Shown here: positions 33,608-43,394 of the stretch, in pieces
Position numbering within the stretch: position 1 is the stretch's first letter
Layout: every line of letters begins with the position of its first letter
Source of the DNA: G963708235 sp963708235
GTDB lineage: Bacteria > Actinomycetota > Acidimicrobiia > Spongiisociales > UBA5794
Length of the DNA: 64,000 nt
Assembly (NCBI GenBank): GCA_963708235.1
Contig: OY970200.1
Location: 434,001-498,000 of the forward strand
Direction of reading: 5' to 3'
Program-made: the position numbers and the translations under genes
The notes under the pieces: generated by a model
Seen by the model: the letters and a program-made list of their open reading frames with translations, nothing else
Told to the model about the DNA's origin: nothing
Databases searched by the model: none

Positions 33608-36600
33608 ATGGTGGCGCAGGAACGGGCGGTGCGGGTGTTCATCTCGTCGACCTTCCGCGACATGCACGAGGAACGCGAGGAACTGGTCAAGCGCGTGTTC
33701 CCGGAGCTGAGACGCCGCTGTGAGGAGCGGGGCGTTGCCTGGGGGGAGGTGGATCTGCGCTGGGGGGTCACCGACGAGGAGGCCGCCGAGGGGGCGGTGC
33801 TCCCGATCTGTCTCGCCGAGATCGAGCAGACCCGGCCGTATTTCGTCGGGTTGCTGGGGGAACGATACGGTTGGGTCCCGGACGAGATCGCCGAGGATCT
33901 CCGTACCGAGCTTCCCTGGTTGGCGGATTCAGCCGGCCGTTCGGTCACCGAACTGGAGATCCTCCACGGGGTGCTCAACGACCCGGCGATGGAACAGAGG
34001 GCGTTCTTCTACCTCCGCGACCCGGGCTACATCGACACCCTGCCTCCCGCCGAGCAGCAGATCCACCGGGAACGACCATCGGACGACGAGATCGAACGTC
34101 TCGGTCCTGACGCCGCCGAGACGGCGGCCCAGCACCGCCGGGATCTCCTCGGTGCCCTCAAGGACCGGCTTCGGCACACCGAGCTTCCGGTGCGTGACGG
34201 CTACGCCGATCCCATCGCCCTCGGCCAGATGGTGCTCGACGATCTCGGAGCGATGATCGATCGGTTGTTCCCAGCCGACCTCGTCGAGGATCCGGCCGAC
34301 CGCGACGACGCCGACCATGCCTCCTTCGTCACCGGCCGGGCCGCCGGGTACGTCGGGGCGGACACCCGTCTTCCGGCGCTGGACACCGCCGTCTCGAACC
34401 ACCCGGTGGTGCTGGTCACCGGAGATCCCGGAGCGGGGAAGTCGGCGCTACTGGCGTCGTGGGTCGCACAACGTCGTCGCCAGGGAGACGAGGTCGTCGC
34501 CCACTTCGTCGGAGCCACCACCGAGTCCAGCGATGGAAGGGCGATGCTGCACCGGCTGATCAGACTCCTCCAACCCGGGGGAGTTGCGGTTGCCGGTGAC
34601 GATCCGCAGATGCTCGCTGCCGTCTTCGCCGAGACACTGCGACATCGGGCGACGGAGCGACCGGTCGTCCTGGTCCTCGACGGGCTCGATCTCCTCGACG
34701 ATCGTGACCACGCTCCCGACCTGGCCTGGTTCCCCTGGGAGATCCCGACCGGGGTCACCGTGGTCGCCTCGGCGGCGGGCGCACGCACCAGGGAAGCCGC
34801 CGAGGTGCGAGGATTCCAGATCCATCACGTCCAACCGCTGGACGACGACGAACGCCGCCGGCTTGTCGTCGAGTTCCTCGCCGGCTACTCGAAACGGCTG
34901 GCGCCCGATCTCGTCGAGCGGGTGGTGGAGGGCGACCTCACCGGAAATCCCCGCTATCTGCGAGCGGTCCTCGACGAGTTGAGACAGCACGGGGACCACT
35001 TCACCCTGTCGGCGCTCCTCGACACCTACCTTGGGCTGGACACCATCGACGACCTCTTCGAGGCCATCCTCGCCCGCTGGGAACACGACTACGAACGGGA
35101 CCGGGCCGGTCTGGTGGCCGACGCCTTCACCCTGATCGCCGGCTCCCGCACCGGTCTGTCCGAACCGGAGCTGCTCGGTCTGCTCGGCGGGGGCGAACCG
35201 GGCCGTCTGCCACATGCGGTGTGGGCACCGCTCTACCTGGCCGCCGGCGAGGCGCTGATGCGCCGCTCCGGACGGCTAACCGTCGCCCATGACCATTTCG
35301 CCAAGGCGATCGACGACCGCTACCTCGCAGACGATGACGCCCGGCGCCGGGTCCACCTGCGGCTGGCCGACGCCTTCGCCGCCGACCCCACCCCGAGAAG
35401 CCTGGTCGAGCTTCCCTGGCAGCTGCGCCACGCCGAGGAATGGGACCGGCTGAGTTCCGTCCTCGCCGATCCAGAGCGCCTCCCCACCCTGTATCGCACC
35501 GACCTCGCCGAGATCCGCACCGGGTGGGCCACCCTGGAGCGGGTTGCCGGCCGGCGGATGGTCGACACCTACCGCTTCGTGGTCGACGACCCGGCCGCCC
35601 ACGCCGAGATCGCCTGGGAGGTGGCACGGCTCCTCACCGACGCCGGATACGGCACCGAGGCGATGACGCTGCACCGGTACCTGGTGGAAGCCGCCCGCAT
35701 CGCCGGCGACGAGCCCCGGCTCTTCGGAGCAGTCGGCAACCTCGCCGCCGCCCACCTCGAACGTGGTGAACTCGACGCCGCCGGGGTGGCGCTGGACGAA
35801 CAGGAGGAGATCGCCCGGCGCACCGGCGACGAACGGTGGTTGCAGATGGTCCTGGGCAACCGCGCCGTGCTTCTCCGCAAACGTGGTGACCTCGTCGGAG
35901 CGCTCGAGATCCACGCCGCCGAGGAGGAGCTGTGCCGCCGTCTCGGCGACCTGTCGGGTCTCCAGGCGAGTCTCGGCAACCAGGGGGCGATCCGGCGCGA
36001 CCAGCGGGATTTCGACGCCGCCCTGAAGCGCTTCGACGAACAGGAGCAGGTGGCGCGGCAGATCGGTGACGGCACGCTGATCAACAAGGCGCTGGTGAAC
36101 CGGGCCCAGGTCCTTGCCGATCGCGGCAGCATCGCCGAGGCGCTGGCGTTGATGCTCCGCCAGGAGACGGAGTGTCGCACCCACGGCGACCTGGCAGCGC
36201 TCACCGCCAACCTGGTCAACCGCTCGGCGATCCTCGTCGAACAGGGTGCGATCGACGAGGCGCAGCCCCTCGTCGACGAAGCGGAGGGGCTGGCCCGCCG
36301 TCTCGGCAACGACGAGGCGCTGACCCGGGTGCTGTTCCAACGTGCCCTGATCGCCCAACGGCTCGGAGATCGCCCGGCGGCACTGACCGCACTCGACGAA
36401 CACGCCACCGTTGCCGCCGATCTGGGGGACAGGAGCCCGCTGGCGGCGGGACTCGGGATGCGGGGCACCCTGATGCGGGAGGCGGGCGACCTCGAGGCGG
36501 CGCTCGGTCTCCATATCGAGGAGGAACATCTCTACCGCCAGATCCCCGATACCACCGGTGTCGCCACCAGCCTGGGCAACCAGGCGTTGGTCCGCCATGC

Positions 36601-37676
36601 CCAGGGGGATGTTGCCGCTGCCGTCCTGCTGCTGGCCGAGCAGGAACGGCTGGTCCGCCCCCTCGGGCTTCCGGCGATGCTGCAGGTGATCCTGGGGAAC
36701 AAAGCGGCGTTCCTGATGGCCACTGGAGACCTCGAAGGCGCCGAGGAGGCCCTCACCGAGCAGGAGTCGCTGTGCCGGCTTCTGGAGCACCGTCACGGGT
36801 TGGCGAGCTGTCTCGGTAACCAGGGGCTGCTGGCGCACCGGCGAGGTGATCTCGATGGCGCCACCGCCAAGCACCGTCAGCAGGAAGCGCTGTGCCGGGA
36901 AGCTCGGGGATCAGTCCGGTCTTGCCACCAGTCTGGGCAACCAGGCGGCGGTGCAGATCGACCGCGGCGACGGGCCGGGGGCGGTGCGGCTGCTCGACGC
37001 TCAGCTCGACGCCGCCATCGCCGGTCGGGATCCGATCGCCGCCGTCCAGAGTCTGGTGGTGCAGATGCGGATACGACCGGCGCTGGGCGATCTGGCCGGA
37101 TTGCAGCGTGCGGTGGCGACCGCCGAGACGACCGCCCGGGACCAGGACGACCGGTACCTGCTCTCCCAGGCGCTCGCCATCCGGGGGACGATGGAGATGG
37201 GTCAGCCGACCGCCGCCGGGATCCTCGCCGAGGCCGAGACCACCGCCCGATCATCGGGAAATCCCCATGCGTTGCAGCTCGCCGCCGGCAACCGGGGTCT
37301 GCTGCTGATCCAGACCGGTGATCTGGATGCGGCCGAGGCGGCGCTGCGTCTCCAGGAGGAGACCAGCCGCCGATCGGGAATCCCCGAGGGACTCTCGGCG
37401 GCGCTGGGAAACCTGGCGATCGTCCGGCGCCAGCGCGGGGATCTCGCCGGGGCGCTGGCGCTGCTCGTCGAGCAGGAGGAACTCTGTCGCACCAACCAGG
37501 ACGCCCAGGGTCTGGTGTTGGCGCTGGCCAACCGCGGTGAGGTCACCACCCAGCTTCCCGAGCGGCGCGGCGAGGGTCTGGCGTTGGTGGAGCAGGCCGC
37601 CCAGCTCGCCGACCAGATCGGGTGGGGACCGATGGCGGCGCAGATCCGTCAGCTTGCGGCTCAGCTCGGCGGCTGA
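33608..37676 (+). pseudogene. DUF4062-NACHT/STAND NTPase with TPR array, one frameshift
   Basis: ATG with GACGGAG just upstream. Domains in order: DUF4062 (VFISSTFRDMHEEREELVK and RPYFVGLLGERYGWVP, residues 8-110); a STAND/NACHT NTPase with Walker A VTGDPGAGKS (about 272) and Walker B VVLVLDGLDLLDD (about 353), followed by winged-helix-like segments; then about 17 TPR-like repeats built on SLGNQ...RGDL..A...EEQE (about 640-1340). At GAAGCTC (36899-36905) the frame shifts by one base; removing one A gives CRELGDQSGLATSLGNQ and an uninterrupted 1355-residue protein. The layout matches NPHP3/TEP1-like and Avs-like STAND sensors, often defence proteins. Sensor and effector roles are inferred. Confidence 0.8.
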
Positions 37677-39427
37677 ACCGGGCCGTCCGGCCGGTCGTCG
37701 TTGATCGCAACCAGCTCGAAGCCGGACCGGGCCAGCATGCGGGGGACCGATGCCATCGAGTTACGGGTGAAGCGGCGGTCCTCCTCGTCGAGTTCGGCCC
37801 ATGGCACCAGAAGCGGGTTGATCTTTCGCACGTCGTCTCTTGCGTCGCCGTGCCGCCAACCTTCGGTGCGGCGCGAGACCATCCAGCGGTCGTGTTCGGC
37901 GGCGGCAAGCAGCTCGGTCTCGGTGTCGGTGAACCGGAACGCCTCGTGGTCCCACCCCAACGCCGGGACCGGGAGGTATCCGGCGAGACGCAGCGTATCC
38001 ACCAGTCCGGCGGCTGCCCCCCGGTTGGCGTCCCGGTCCTGATCGCTCAGCTCGTCCCAGGGTCGCACCGCCGCTCCCTGGCGTCCCTCGGAGCGGGCTC
38101 TGGCCAGGTAGTCATCGTGGAGCGCCATCGCCACCTGCTCGTTGGTGCCCCCCGAGATGGCCTCGGCGGTGCAGGTGCGGTCGATGGCGTCGTAGGGTCG
38201 GATCGGAACCGGGTGCTCCGCCGATCCGGGTTCGGTGATCAGGGTCGCCAGAGCCGCCCCCGACCCGGTCTGGACGTTGACCGCCGCCCGGTTGCCCCCC
38301 AGTCCATGGCGGATCAGCAGAGCCGCCGTCACCGACACCGATGCGTCGTCGAGGGCGACGAACACATCGGTGACCGAGCCAGCTGCGAGCAACCGCCGGA
38401 ACTCCTCGACGGCGCCCCCGGCGGGGTAGGCGGGGTCGAGGTCGATGGTCTCGATCTCGGCCCATTCGGCGAACCGGCGGTGTTCCAGCGACAACGCCCC
38501 CGCCCAGGCGGCGGCGTCGGCGTCCACGGCGGTGATCTGCATGGTGCGGGTACCGTCGGATTCGGGATCGGCATGCCACCGCTGCACGGCGTGGACCACC
38601 ACCGATGCGCCGAGCGGGCCGAGACCGACCACAACCAGGTGGGGAGGACGTCCGAGCGGGTCGGGTCGGAAGGGGTCGACATCGGTGAGCCAGAGCCGGG
38701 CGCCCCGCTGGTCGACATTGAAGAACTCGGTGCGGATCTGCGGGTGACCACCGCCCAGCTCACGGGTCCGCAGCAGGCGGGCCAGCCGGGCGTCGCCGAG
38801 GTGCACCGCCACCGACAGCCGTCCGCCGCGGTCGCCACCGGACATGGCGATGGCGGTGGCGAGCACGGACGCATTCGTCGAATCGTCGCCGCACACGGCG
38901 ATCAGGTCGGCGGCGCGGGAAACCCCGGCATCGCCGAGTAACTGCGGGTCGGTGGCGTCCCCGGTGAGGACGGTGGCGCCACGACGCCGCATCGTGGCGA
39001 GGTTGGGGTTGGACGGGTCACGGTCGACGGCCACCACTCTCCGTCCCGCCTCCAGATACGAGGTTCCGAGCCGGAGACCCTTGTCGCCGAGCCCGGCGAC
39101 CACCACATGGCGGCGGGCGAAACGAACCCGGATCCGACCGAGCTGCTCACGGAAGATCCCGGCCGTCGCCACCAGGAACGTCGAGGCGAACACCAGGGGA
39201 CCGATGAACCGGGCCGTCTGGATCCGCCAGTCCTGTGCGGCGAGCTCGTCGGAGAACCCGATGGTGAACAGATCGGGGATCATGTAGATCCGGTCCCACG
39301 GGCTGATCGGCGGCCGGATGGCGGCCAGCCCGAACTGGGCCAGGGTCACCACCGCCAGCCACATCACCGAGATGGTGAGCCAGCGCCAGCGTGGGGAGAA
39401 CAGCGTCCTCAGTGCGGCCACGGCCAC
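37661..39427 (-). CDS. Two-helix pore / TrkA-N / RyR channel-like protein
   Basis: 588 residues from a GTG overlapping the SLOG gene by 19 bp; the exact start is uncertain. TM1 (17-38) and TM2 (74-92) bracket a pore-loop region with PDLFTIGFSDE. TIGFSD sits where K+ channels have TVGYGD. Then come two Rossmann domains, HVVVAGLGDKGLRLG (about 108) and LVVVGLGPLGASVV (about 262), as in RCK/TrkA-N regulators. The C-terminal RyR domain contains LSDQDRDANRGAAAG and EHDRWMVSRRTEGWRHG with KINPLLVPWAELDEEDRRF. RyR and SLOG modules are known from predicted nucleotide-sensing conflict systems with ion-channel effectors. Tail-to-tail with the STAND gene, overlapping 16 bp. Confidence 0.75.
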   Translation of the reverse strand: MAVAALRTLFSPRWRWLTISVMWLAVVTLAQFGLAAIRPPISPWDRIYMIPDLFTIGFSDELAAQDWRIQTARFIGPLVFASTFLVATAGIFREQLGRIRVRFARRHVVVAGLGDKGLRLGTSYLEAGRRVVAVDRDPSNPNLATMRRRGATVLTGDATDPQLLGDAGVSRAADLIAVCGDDSTNASVLATAIAMSGGDRGGRLSVAVHLGDARLARLLRTRELGGGHPQIRTEFFNVDQRGARLWLTDVDPFRPDPLGRPPHLVVVGLGPLGASVVVHAVQRWHADPESDGTRTMQITAVDADAAAWAGALSLEHRRFAEWAEIETIDLDPAYPAGGAVEEFRRLLAAGSVTDVFVALDDASVSVTAALLIRHGLGGNRAAVNVQTGSGAALATLITEPGSAEHPVPIRPYDAIDRTCTAEAISGGTNEQVAMALHDDYLARARSEGRQGAAVRPWDELSDQDRDANRGAAAGLVDTLRLAGYLPVPALGWDHEAFRFTDTETELLAAAEHDRWMVSRRTEGWRHGDARDDVRKINPLLVPWAELDEEDRRFTRNSMASVPRMLARSGFELVAINDDRPDGPVQPPS

Positions 39428-39975
39428 CGTTCCCAGATCACGGCGGCGGGTGTCCCGGTATCGGGACTCGGGGTGCGGATCGTGTTGGTTACCTGCACCC
39501 AGGCGATGGGCCGACCGAGGCGCCGTGCGTAGGCGACCACCTCGGCGGTGCCGCCGGTCCCCGCCGCCGGTTCCCCGTCCCACAATGCGATCAGCACGTC
39601 GCTGCGGTCAACGACGGTTCGGCCGGCGGTGGCGTAGGCCGCTTCCCGTGAGGTCGTCGTCGGTATGGTGGCGATTCCGGATGCCTGATCGAGCAGCAGC
39701 GTGAACTCCTCCCGGGATGCCGACCCGTCGAAATCGGTGAGGTAGTCGTTGCGGTCGAGGGGGAGCACGACGGACAGTCTCCAGCCCGATCGGGAGAGCG
39801 CCCGTTGCGCCACCAGGCGATCGGCCCCTTCGGCGAGGCTGGAGAGGATCACCCGGTCTGCGACGCCCTCGATGGTGTCGAGTACCCGGTCGACGGCGGC
39901 GGCGACCTGATCGCGATCCGGGAACGCCCGGTGACCGGTTACCCCCACCTGCATCGGCTGGTTCTGTGTACCCAT
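39409..39975 (-). CDS. SLOG (LSDAT-like) nucleotide-sensor domain protein
   Basis: 188 residues. It has the SLOG pattern: MQVGVTGHRAFPD (GxTGHR start), VILSSLAEGADRLVAQRAL, a TTTSREAAYATAGRTVVDRSDVLIALWDG strand-helix, and GTGGTAEVVAYARRLGRPIAWV (glycine-rich loop). SLOG domains bind or process nucleotide-derived ligands (as in ThsA, TRPM, Smf/DprA relatives). The second in-frame ATG (residue 8) sits right before the motif and could be the true start. It precedes and overlaps the channel-like gene, so the two are translationally coupled: a likely sensor-channel pair. Confidence 0.75.
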   Translation of the reverse strand: MGTQNQPMQVGVTGHRAFPDRDQVAAAVDRVLDTIEGVADRVILSSLAEGADRLVAQRALSRSGWRLSVVLPLDRNDYLTDFDGSASREEFTLLLDQASGIATIPTTTSREAAYATAGRTVVDRSDVLIALWDGEPAAGTGGTAEVVAYARRLGRPIAWVQVTNTIRTPSPDTGTPAAVIWERWPWPH

Positions 39976-40032
39976 CCGGCGGCACGGTAGTGGCCGAGGT
40001 CGCGTGCTGCCGGACAGGTTCGAGGGGATGGC

Positions 40033-40121
40033 GAGACAAAGCCCAAGGAACCTTCCCGGCTGCTTCCCCGCACTTCCCCAAACGAGTTGGCCAACCGATC
40101 CAGCACCTTGGGCTTTGTCTC
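40033..40121. repeat. Perfect 16-bp inverted repeat with 57-bp loop
   Basis: GAGACAAAGCCCAAGG (40033-40048) and CCTTGGGCTTTGTCTC (40106-40121) are exact reverse complements. The loop is C-rich. It lies between the mshA 3' end and the SLOG gene 5' end, both read leftward. It could be a terminator-antiterminator structure, a transposon scar or a protein site; no neighbouring gene explains it. Confidence 0.8.
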
Positions 40122-40198
40122 TCTGACCCTACGTACCCGGCGCGCCCGCTTCAACCCCTCTGTCCGAGGTTCGGTGAAGAATCTTGCGTCGGCGCCAC

Positions 40199-40247
40199 TT
40201 GTCCACATATCCACAGCGATTCGCCACGGGTTGTGCACAAATCCACA
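40199..40247. promoter_or_regulatory. Cluster of DnaA-box-like sequences
   Basis: TTGTCCACA (40199-40207, the high-GC actinobacterial consensus), ATATCCACA (40207-40215), TTGTGCACA (40231-40239) and AAATCCACA (40239-40247), all on the plus strand, occur within 49 bp. The cluster lies 16 bp past the mshA stop. No dnaA, dnaN or AT-rich unwinding region is nearby, so it is more likely a DnaA-titrating or regulatory site than the origin. Confidence 0.45.
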
Positions 40248-40262
40248 CCGCCACCTCTCCCA

Positions 40263-41501
40263 TCACGCCGCCGTCACGCCGCGGACACCGGCGTAGAGCT
40301 GGAGCAGGCGGTCGGCGGTGGCTTCCCAGGAGAAGCGTTCCGCCCGCCGCATCCCCTCGTCACCGAGACGGCGGGCAAGATCTGTGTCTCCGAGGATCCG
40401 TCCCACGGCGGCTGCCCATGGTTGCGGGTCGTGGCCGTCGACGAGCAGCCCCGACTCCTCGTCCTCGACCACGAAAGGCAGTCCACCGACCGCCGACGCC
40501 ACCACCGGAAGCCCGCACGCCTGGGCTTCGGCGGCAACCAGACCGAAGGACTCGCTGCGCGACGGCACCACCAGGACATCGGCGGCCTGATAGAACCGGG
40601 GAAGCGCCCGGTGGGGCTGGGCGGGAACGAAGTGAACCCGGTCGGCGACCCCCAGGGTGGCCACCAGGTGTCGGATCCGTCCCATTTCCTCGTCGCCCTG
40701 GGCGCCACTGGGGCCACCGACCACGATGAGGTGCGGCGCCGGGTCACCCTCGAGCAGCGCCAAGGTTCGCACCGCGACATCCGGACCTTTCAGCGGCTGG
40801 ACCCGACCCACGAACAGCACCAACGGGATGCGGTCGGGGAGACCGAGCCAGCTCCGGGCTTCGGAGCGGTCCCCCGGGGTGAACGTGGTGTGGTCGATGC
40901 CGGGTGGCGAGGTGCACAGCCGCTCGGGCTGAGCTCCGTAGTGCTCCAGAAGGTCATCGAACTCGTACGGGGTGGAGGCGATGACGCAATCCGACGCCGC
41001 GATCACCTCGGTCTCGGTCAGACGCCGCAACGGCGAGGTCGGAGACTCGTCGGGGCGTCGGGTGAGATCCTTGATCCGTCCCAGGGTGTGGAACGAGTTC
41101 GCCAGCGGCACCCCGAGGGTCTGTTTCAGGATGGCGCCCGCCCAACCGGACAGCCAGTAGTGGCTGTGGATCACGTCGGGGTGCAGACCGTTGGCGTCGA
41201 TCCACTCGAGCGTCCCCTCGGTGAACTCGGCCACATACTGCGGCAGCTCCCCCATCGGCAGCGGACGGGCAGGGCCCGCCGTGATATGCACCACCCGGTA
41301 GCCCGGAATCACCTCGGTCACCGCTCCATCGATGCTCCCGGCGTCACGGGTGAACACGGTGACGTCGACACCACGACCGGCCATGGTGCGGCTCAACTCG
41401 TCGATGTAGACGTTCATCCCGCCGGCGTCCCCGCTCCCGGGCGCCGCCAGTGGGCAGGTGTGCAACGACAGATAGGCGATGGACTCGACGGTGGCGCTCA
41501 T
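40263..41501 (-). CDS. mshA: D-inositol-3-phosphate glycosyltransferase-like (MshA-type GT4)
   Basis: 412 residues. The MshA hallmark LAAPGSGDAGGMNVYIDELSR is present near the N-terminus. GT-B features follow: PDVIHSHYWLSGWAGA, SPPGIDHTTFTP at the hinge, LVLFVGRVQPLKGPDVAV (donor-binding R and K), and SRSESFGLVAAEAQACGLPVV with the E-x7-E motif. MshA transfers GlcNAc from UDP-GlcNAc to inositol-3-phosphate, the first step of mycothiol synthesis; related GT4 enzymes exist, so this is the best but not the only reading. No other msh gene is in the window. Its ATG overlaps the upstream acyltransferase stop by 4 bp. Confidence 0.8.
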   Translation of the reverse strand: MSATVESIAYLSLHTCPLAAPGSGDAGGMNVYIDELSRTMAGRGVDVTVFTRDAGSIDGAVTEVIPGYRVVHITAGPARPLPMGELPQYVAEFTEGTLEWIDANGLHPDVIHSHYWLSGWAGAILKQTLGVPLANSFHTLGRIKDLTRRPDESPTSPLRRLTETEVIAASDCVIASTPYEFDDLLEHYGAQPERLCTSPPGIDHTTFTPGDRSEARSWLGLPDRIPLVLFVGRVQPLKGPDVAVRTLALLEGDPAPHLIVVGGPSGAQGDEEMGRIRHLVATLGVADRVHFVPAQPHRALPRFYQAADVLVVPSRSESFGLVAAEAQACGLPVVASAVGGLPFVVEDEESGLLVDGHDPQPWAAAVGRILGDTDLARRLGDEGMRRAERFSWEATADRLLQLYAGVRGVTAA

Positions 41502-42415
41502 GTGTCGCCGAGCCGGCCCGTCACCTCGTAGAGGGGACGCTCGGTGGCGCCGAGCCGGAACTTGTACGTCTCGTCGCCCTTGAGGAAATCGAATCCCGAC
41601 TTGCCGTGGGTGATCGACTGTTCGATGAGCATGCTGACGAGGACCACTCCCGGTGAAACGTCTCCCACCGACGGATCATATGCCGAGTTGTACAGGTAGT
41701 ACGTGTCGTCGTCCTCGAACCCGAACGCCGCCGCCACCGGGACGTCGTCGTCCCCGGTGAGAACGTCGATGAACCCGCCCGTGTCGGCCTCGAGCGCGGT
41801 GAAGAAGTCCAGGATCGGCCGGGTGAAGAACTCGCCCTTGTCGCCCGAGGCCGTGGCGTGCATCACGGCGAATTCGGCGACGGCGCCTGCCCCTGCGGCC
41901 CGCCGCAGACGAGGTTCGCCGAGGGCGGCGGCGAACCGGCGTCGCTTGCGGCGGGTCTCGTGGCGCTCCTTTTTGCCGATCAGCTCCAGGTAGTCGTCGA
42001 ACGAAGCGGGCAGCCCCAGCACGGCGGCGACCTCGGTGCGGGTCGTCGTGACGGTGGCGCCCACCTCGGTGAGGGCCTCTGCCAGCGGTTCGGCGGCGGA
42101 GGCGGGGAGGCTGTCGAAGCGGAAGACGGCTCCCGGTGCGGCGGTGGCGAGTTCGGCGACCAACGGTGGCATCTCCGAGCCGAGGGGCGAGTGGTAGTCG
42201 GTGAGATCCCGCTCACCGACGAACACCACCACACCGTCGCCGCCGATCATCGCCGGGAGCAACCCTTTGGCATGCTCGACCAGCAGCAGCCGGTCGTCGG
42301 GCGCCGCACGGTGCCGCCACCACGTCTCCAGGTAGCACCTGGTGGGGAACACCCCGGTGCGGGGGGAGAGCGGTGGGAGATCGAGACCCGGGGTGGACCA
42401 GTCGGTTCCGATCAC
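41498..42415 (-). CDS. BioF2-like / FemAB-like GNAT acyltransferase
   Basis: 305 residues from a GTG overlapping the asparaginase stop (GTGA). The Acetyltransf_6 (BioF2-like, CelD/FemAB-related) fold is supported by YLELIGKKERHETRRKRRR, FFTRPILDFFTALE, YYLYNSAYDPSVGDVSPGVVLVSMLIEQSI and the last GFDFLKGDETYKFRLG strand. These enzymes N- or O-acylate cell-envelope or antibiotic-like molecules. Together with mshA (overlapping downstream) an envelope or thiol-conjugate role is possible but unproven. Confidence 0.76.
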   Translation of the reverse strand: MIGTDWSTPGLDLPPLSPRTGVFPTRCYLETWWRHRAAPDDRLLLVEHAKGLLPAMIGGDGVVVFVGERDLTDYHSPLGSEMPPLVAELATAAPGAVFRFDSLPASAAEPLAEALTEVGATVTTTRTEVAAVLGLPASFDDYLELIGKKERHETRRKRRRFAAALGEPRLRRAAGAGAVAEFAVMHATASGDKGEFFTRPILDFFTALEADTGGFIDVLTGDDDVPVAAAFGFEDDDTYYLYNSAYDPSVGDVSPGVVLVSMLIEQSITHGKSGFDFLKGDETYKFRLGATERPLYEVTGRLGDT

Positions 42416-43392
42416 GCCGGCGCTCTCGAAATCGCGGGTCCGGTCACGGCGGTGACATCGATCCGTGACAGGTCCGCCACCATCGACCCTACGGGACCAC
42501 CGGCGCCGAACACGTCGGGGGTGTGGACCTTGGCGAGGGCGGTGAGGGCGGCGTCCGAGAGCATCCCCATCCGTCGGGCGACCTCGATCAACCCCATACA
42601 TGCCACCGGGATCGATCCCTCGTGGGACTTGACGGCGATCCCGACCCCGTGACGCCCGGCGCTCATCAGCCCCTCGGCGCCGCACTTGGCGGGGCCGTCC
42701 CACCACATGGCGAGCCGCCCATCGGGGCGTTCGTTGCCCCCGGCCAGCGCCGGATAGCGGTGCATGGCGGTGGCGACCTCGGCAAAGCGCGGCTCCACGG
42801 TGAGCCGGGCAAACCCGGTGGCGAGACCACGGAGCGACCCGCGCAGGGTGGGTGCGCCGCACCCGTCGATGCCCACCGGTTGGACGGCGACGCCGGTGGT
42901 CTCGGCAACGAGGTCGATCACACGTTGCTGCAGCGGATGCTCCGGTGCCAGGTAGGAGTCGAGCGGCCATCCCGCCACCACACAGGCCCGGAGGAACGTC
43001 GCATGTTTGCCCGAGCAGTTGTGGAACAGCCGGCTACGGAAGACTCCTGCGGCGGCCAGTCGGTCCCTCGCCGCCGGGGAGTAGGGCCGCGACGGGGGAC
43101 ACCCGAGGTGGGACTCGTCGAGACCGCCGCCGGCGAGGATGCGCCGGACGATGGCGATGTGCGCCGGGGTGGCGGTGTGGCTGGCGGAGGCCACGGCAAG
43201 GTACTCGGGCGGTAGCGTCACGCCCGCCTCGAGACCGACCGTTGCCTGAAACGGCTTGATGGCGGATCGGTAGAAGAAGGTCTCGTCGATGGCGCCGAAC
43301 GACTCGAGGACCGAACCATCCCGGTCGACGGCGACCGCCGACCACGGGTGGATCGACTCGACGAGCCCGGAGCGGACGGTAGCGGCGAGCAC
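42412..43392 (-). CDS. Asparaginase II-like family protein
   Basis: 326 residues from GTG; the frame is open upstream, but that part is the RsiG-like gene. The Asparaginase_II family pattern (PF06089-type, not the classical type I/II) is clear: RSGLVESIHPWSAVAVDRDG, FFYRSAIKPFQA, ASASHTATPAHIAIVRRIL, HNCSGKHATFLRACVVAGW, and PVGIDGCGAPTLRG. Predicted to hydrolyse L-asparagine to aspartate and ammonia in the cytoplasm. It starts three bases from the RsiG-like stop and overlaps the acyltransferase downstream, forming a tight operon. Confidence 0.85.
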   Translation of the reverse strand: MLAATVRSGLVESIHPWSAVAVDRDGSVLESFGAIDETFFYRSAIKPFQATVGLEAGVTLPPEYLAVASASHTATPAHIAIVRRILAGGGLDESHLGCPPSRPYSPAARDRLAAAGVFRSRLFHNCSGKHATFLRACVVAGWPLDSYLAPEHPLQQRVIDLVAETTGVAVQPVGIDGCGAPTLRGSLRGLATGFARLTVEPRFAEVATAMHRYPALAGGNERPDGRLAMWWDGPAKCGAEGLMSAGRHGVGIAVKSHEGSIPVACMGLIEVARRMGMLSDAALTALAKVHTPDVFGAGGPVGSMVADLSRIDVTAVTGPAISRAPA

Positions 43393-43394
43393 GG

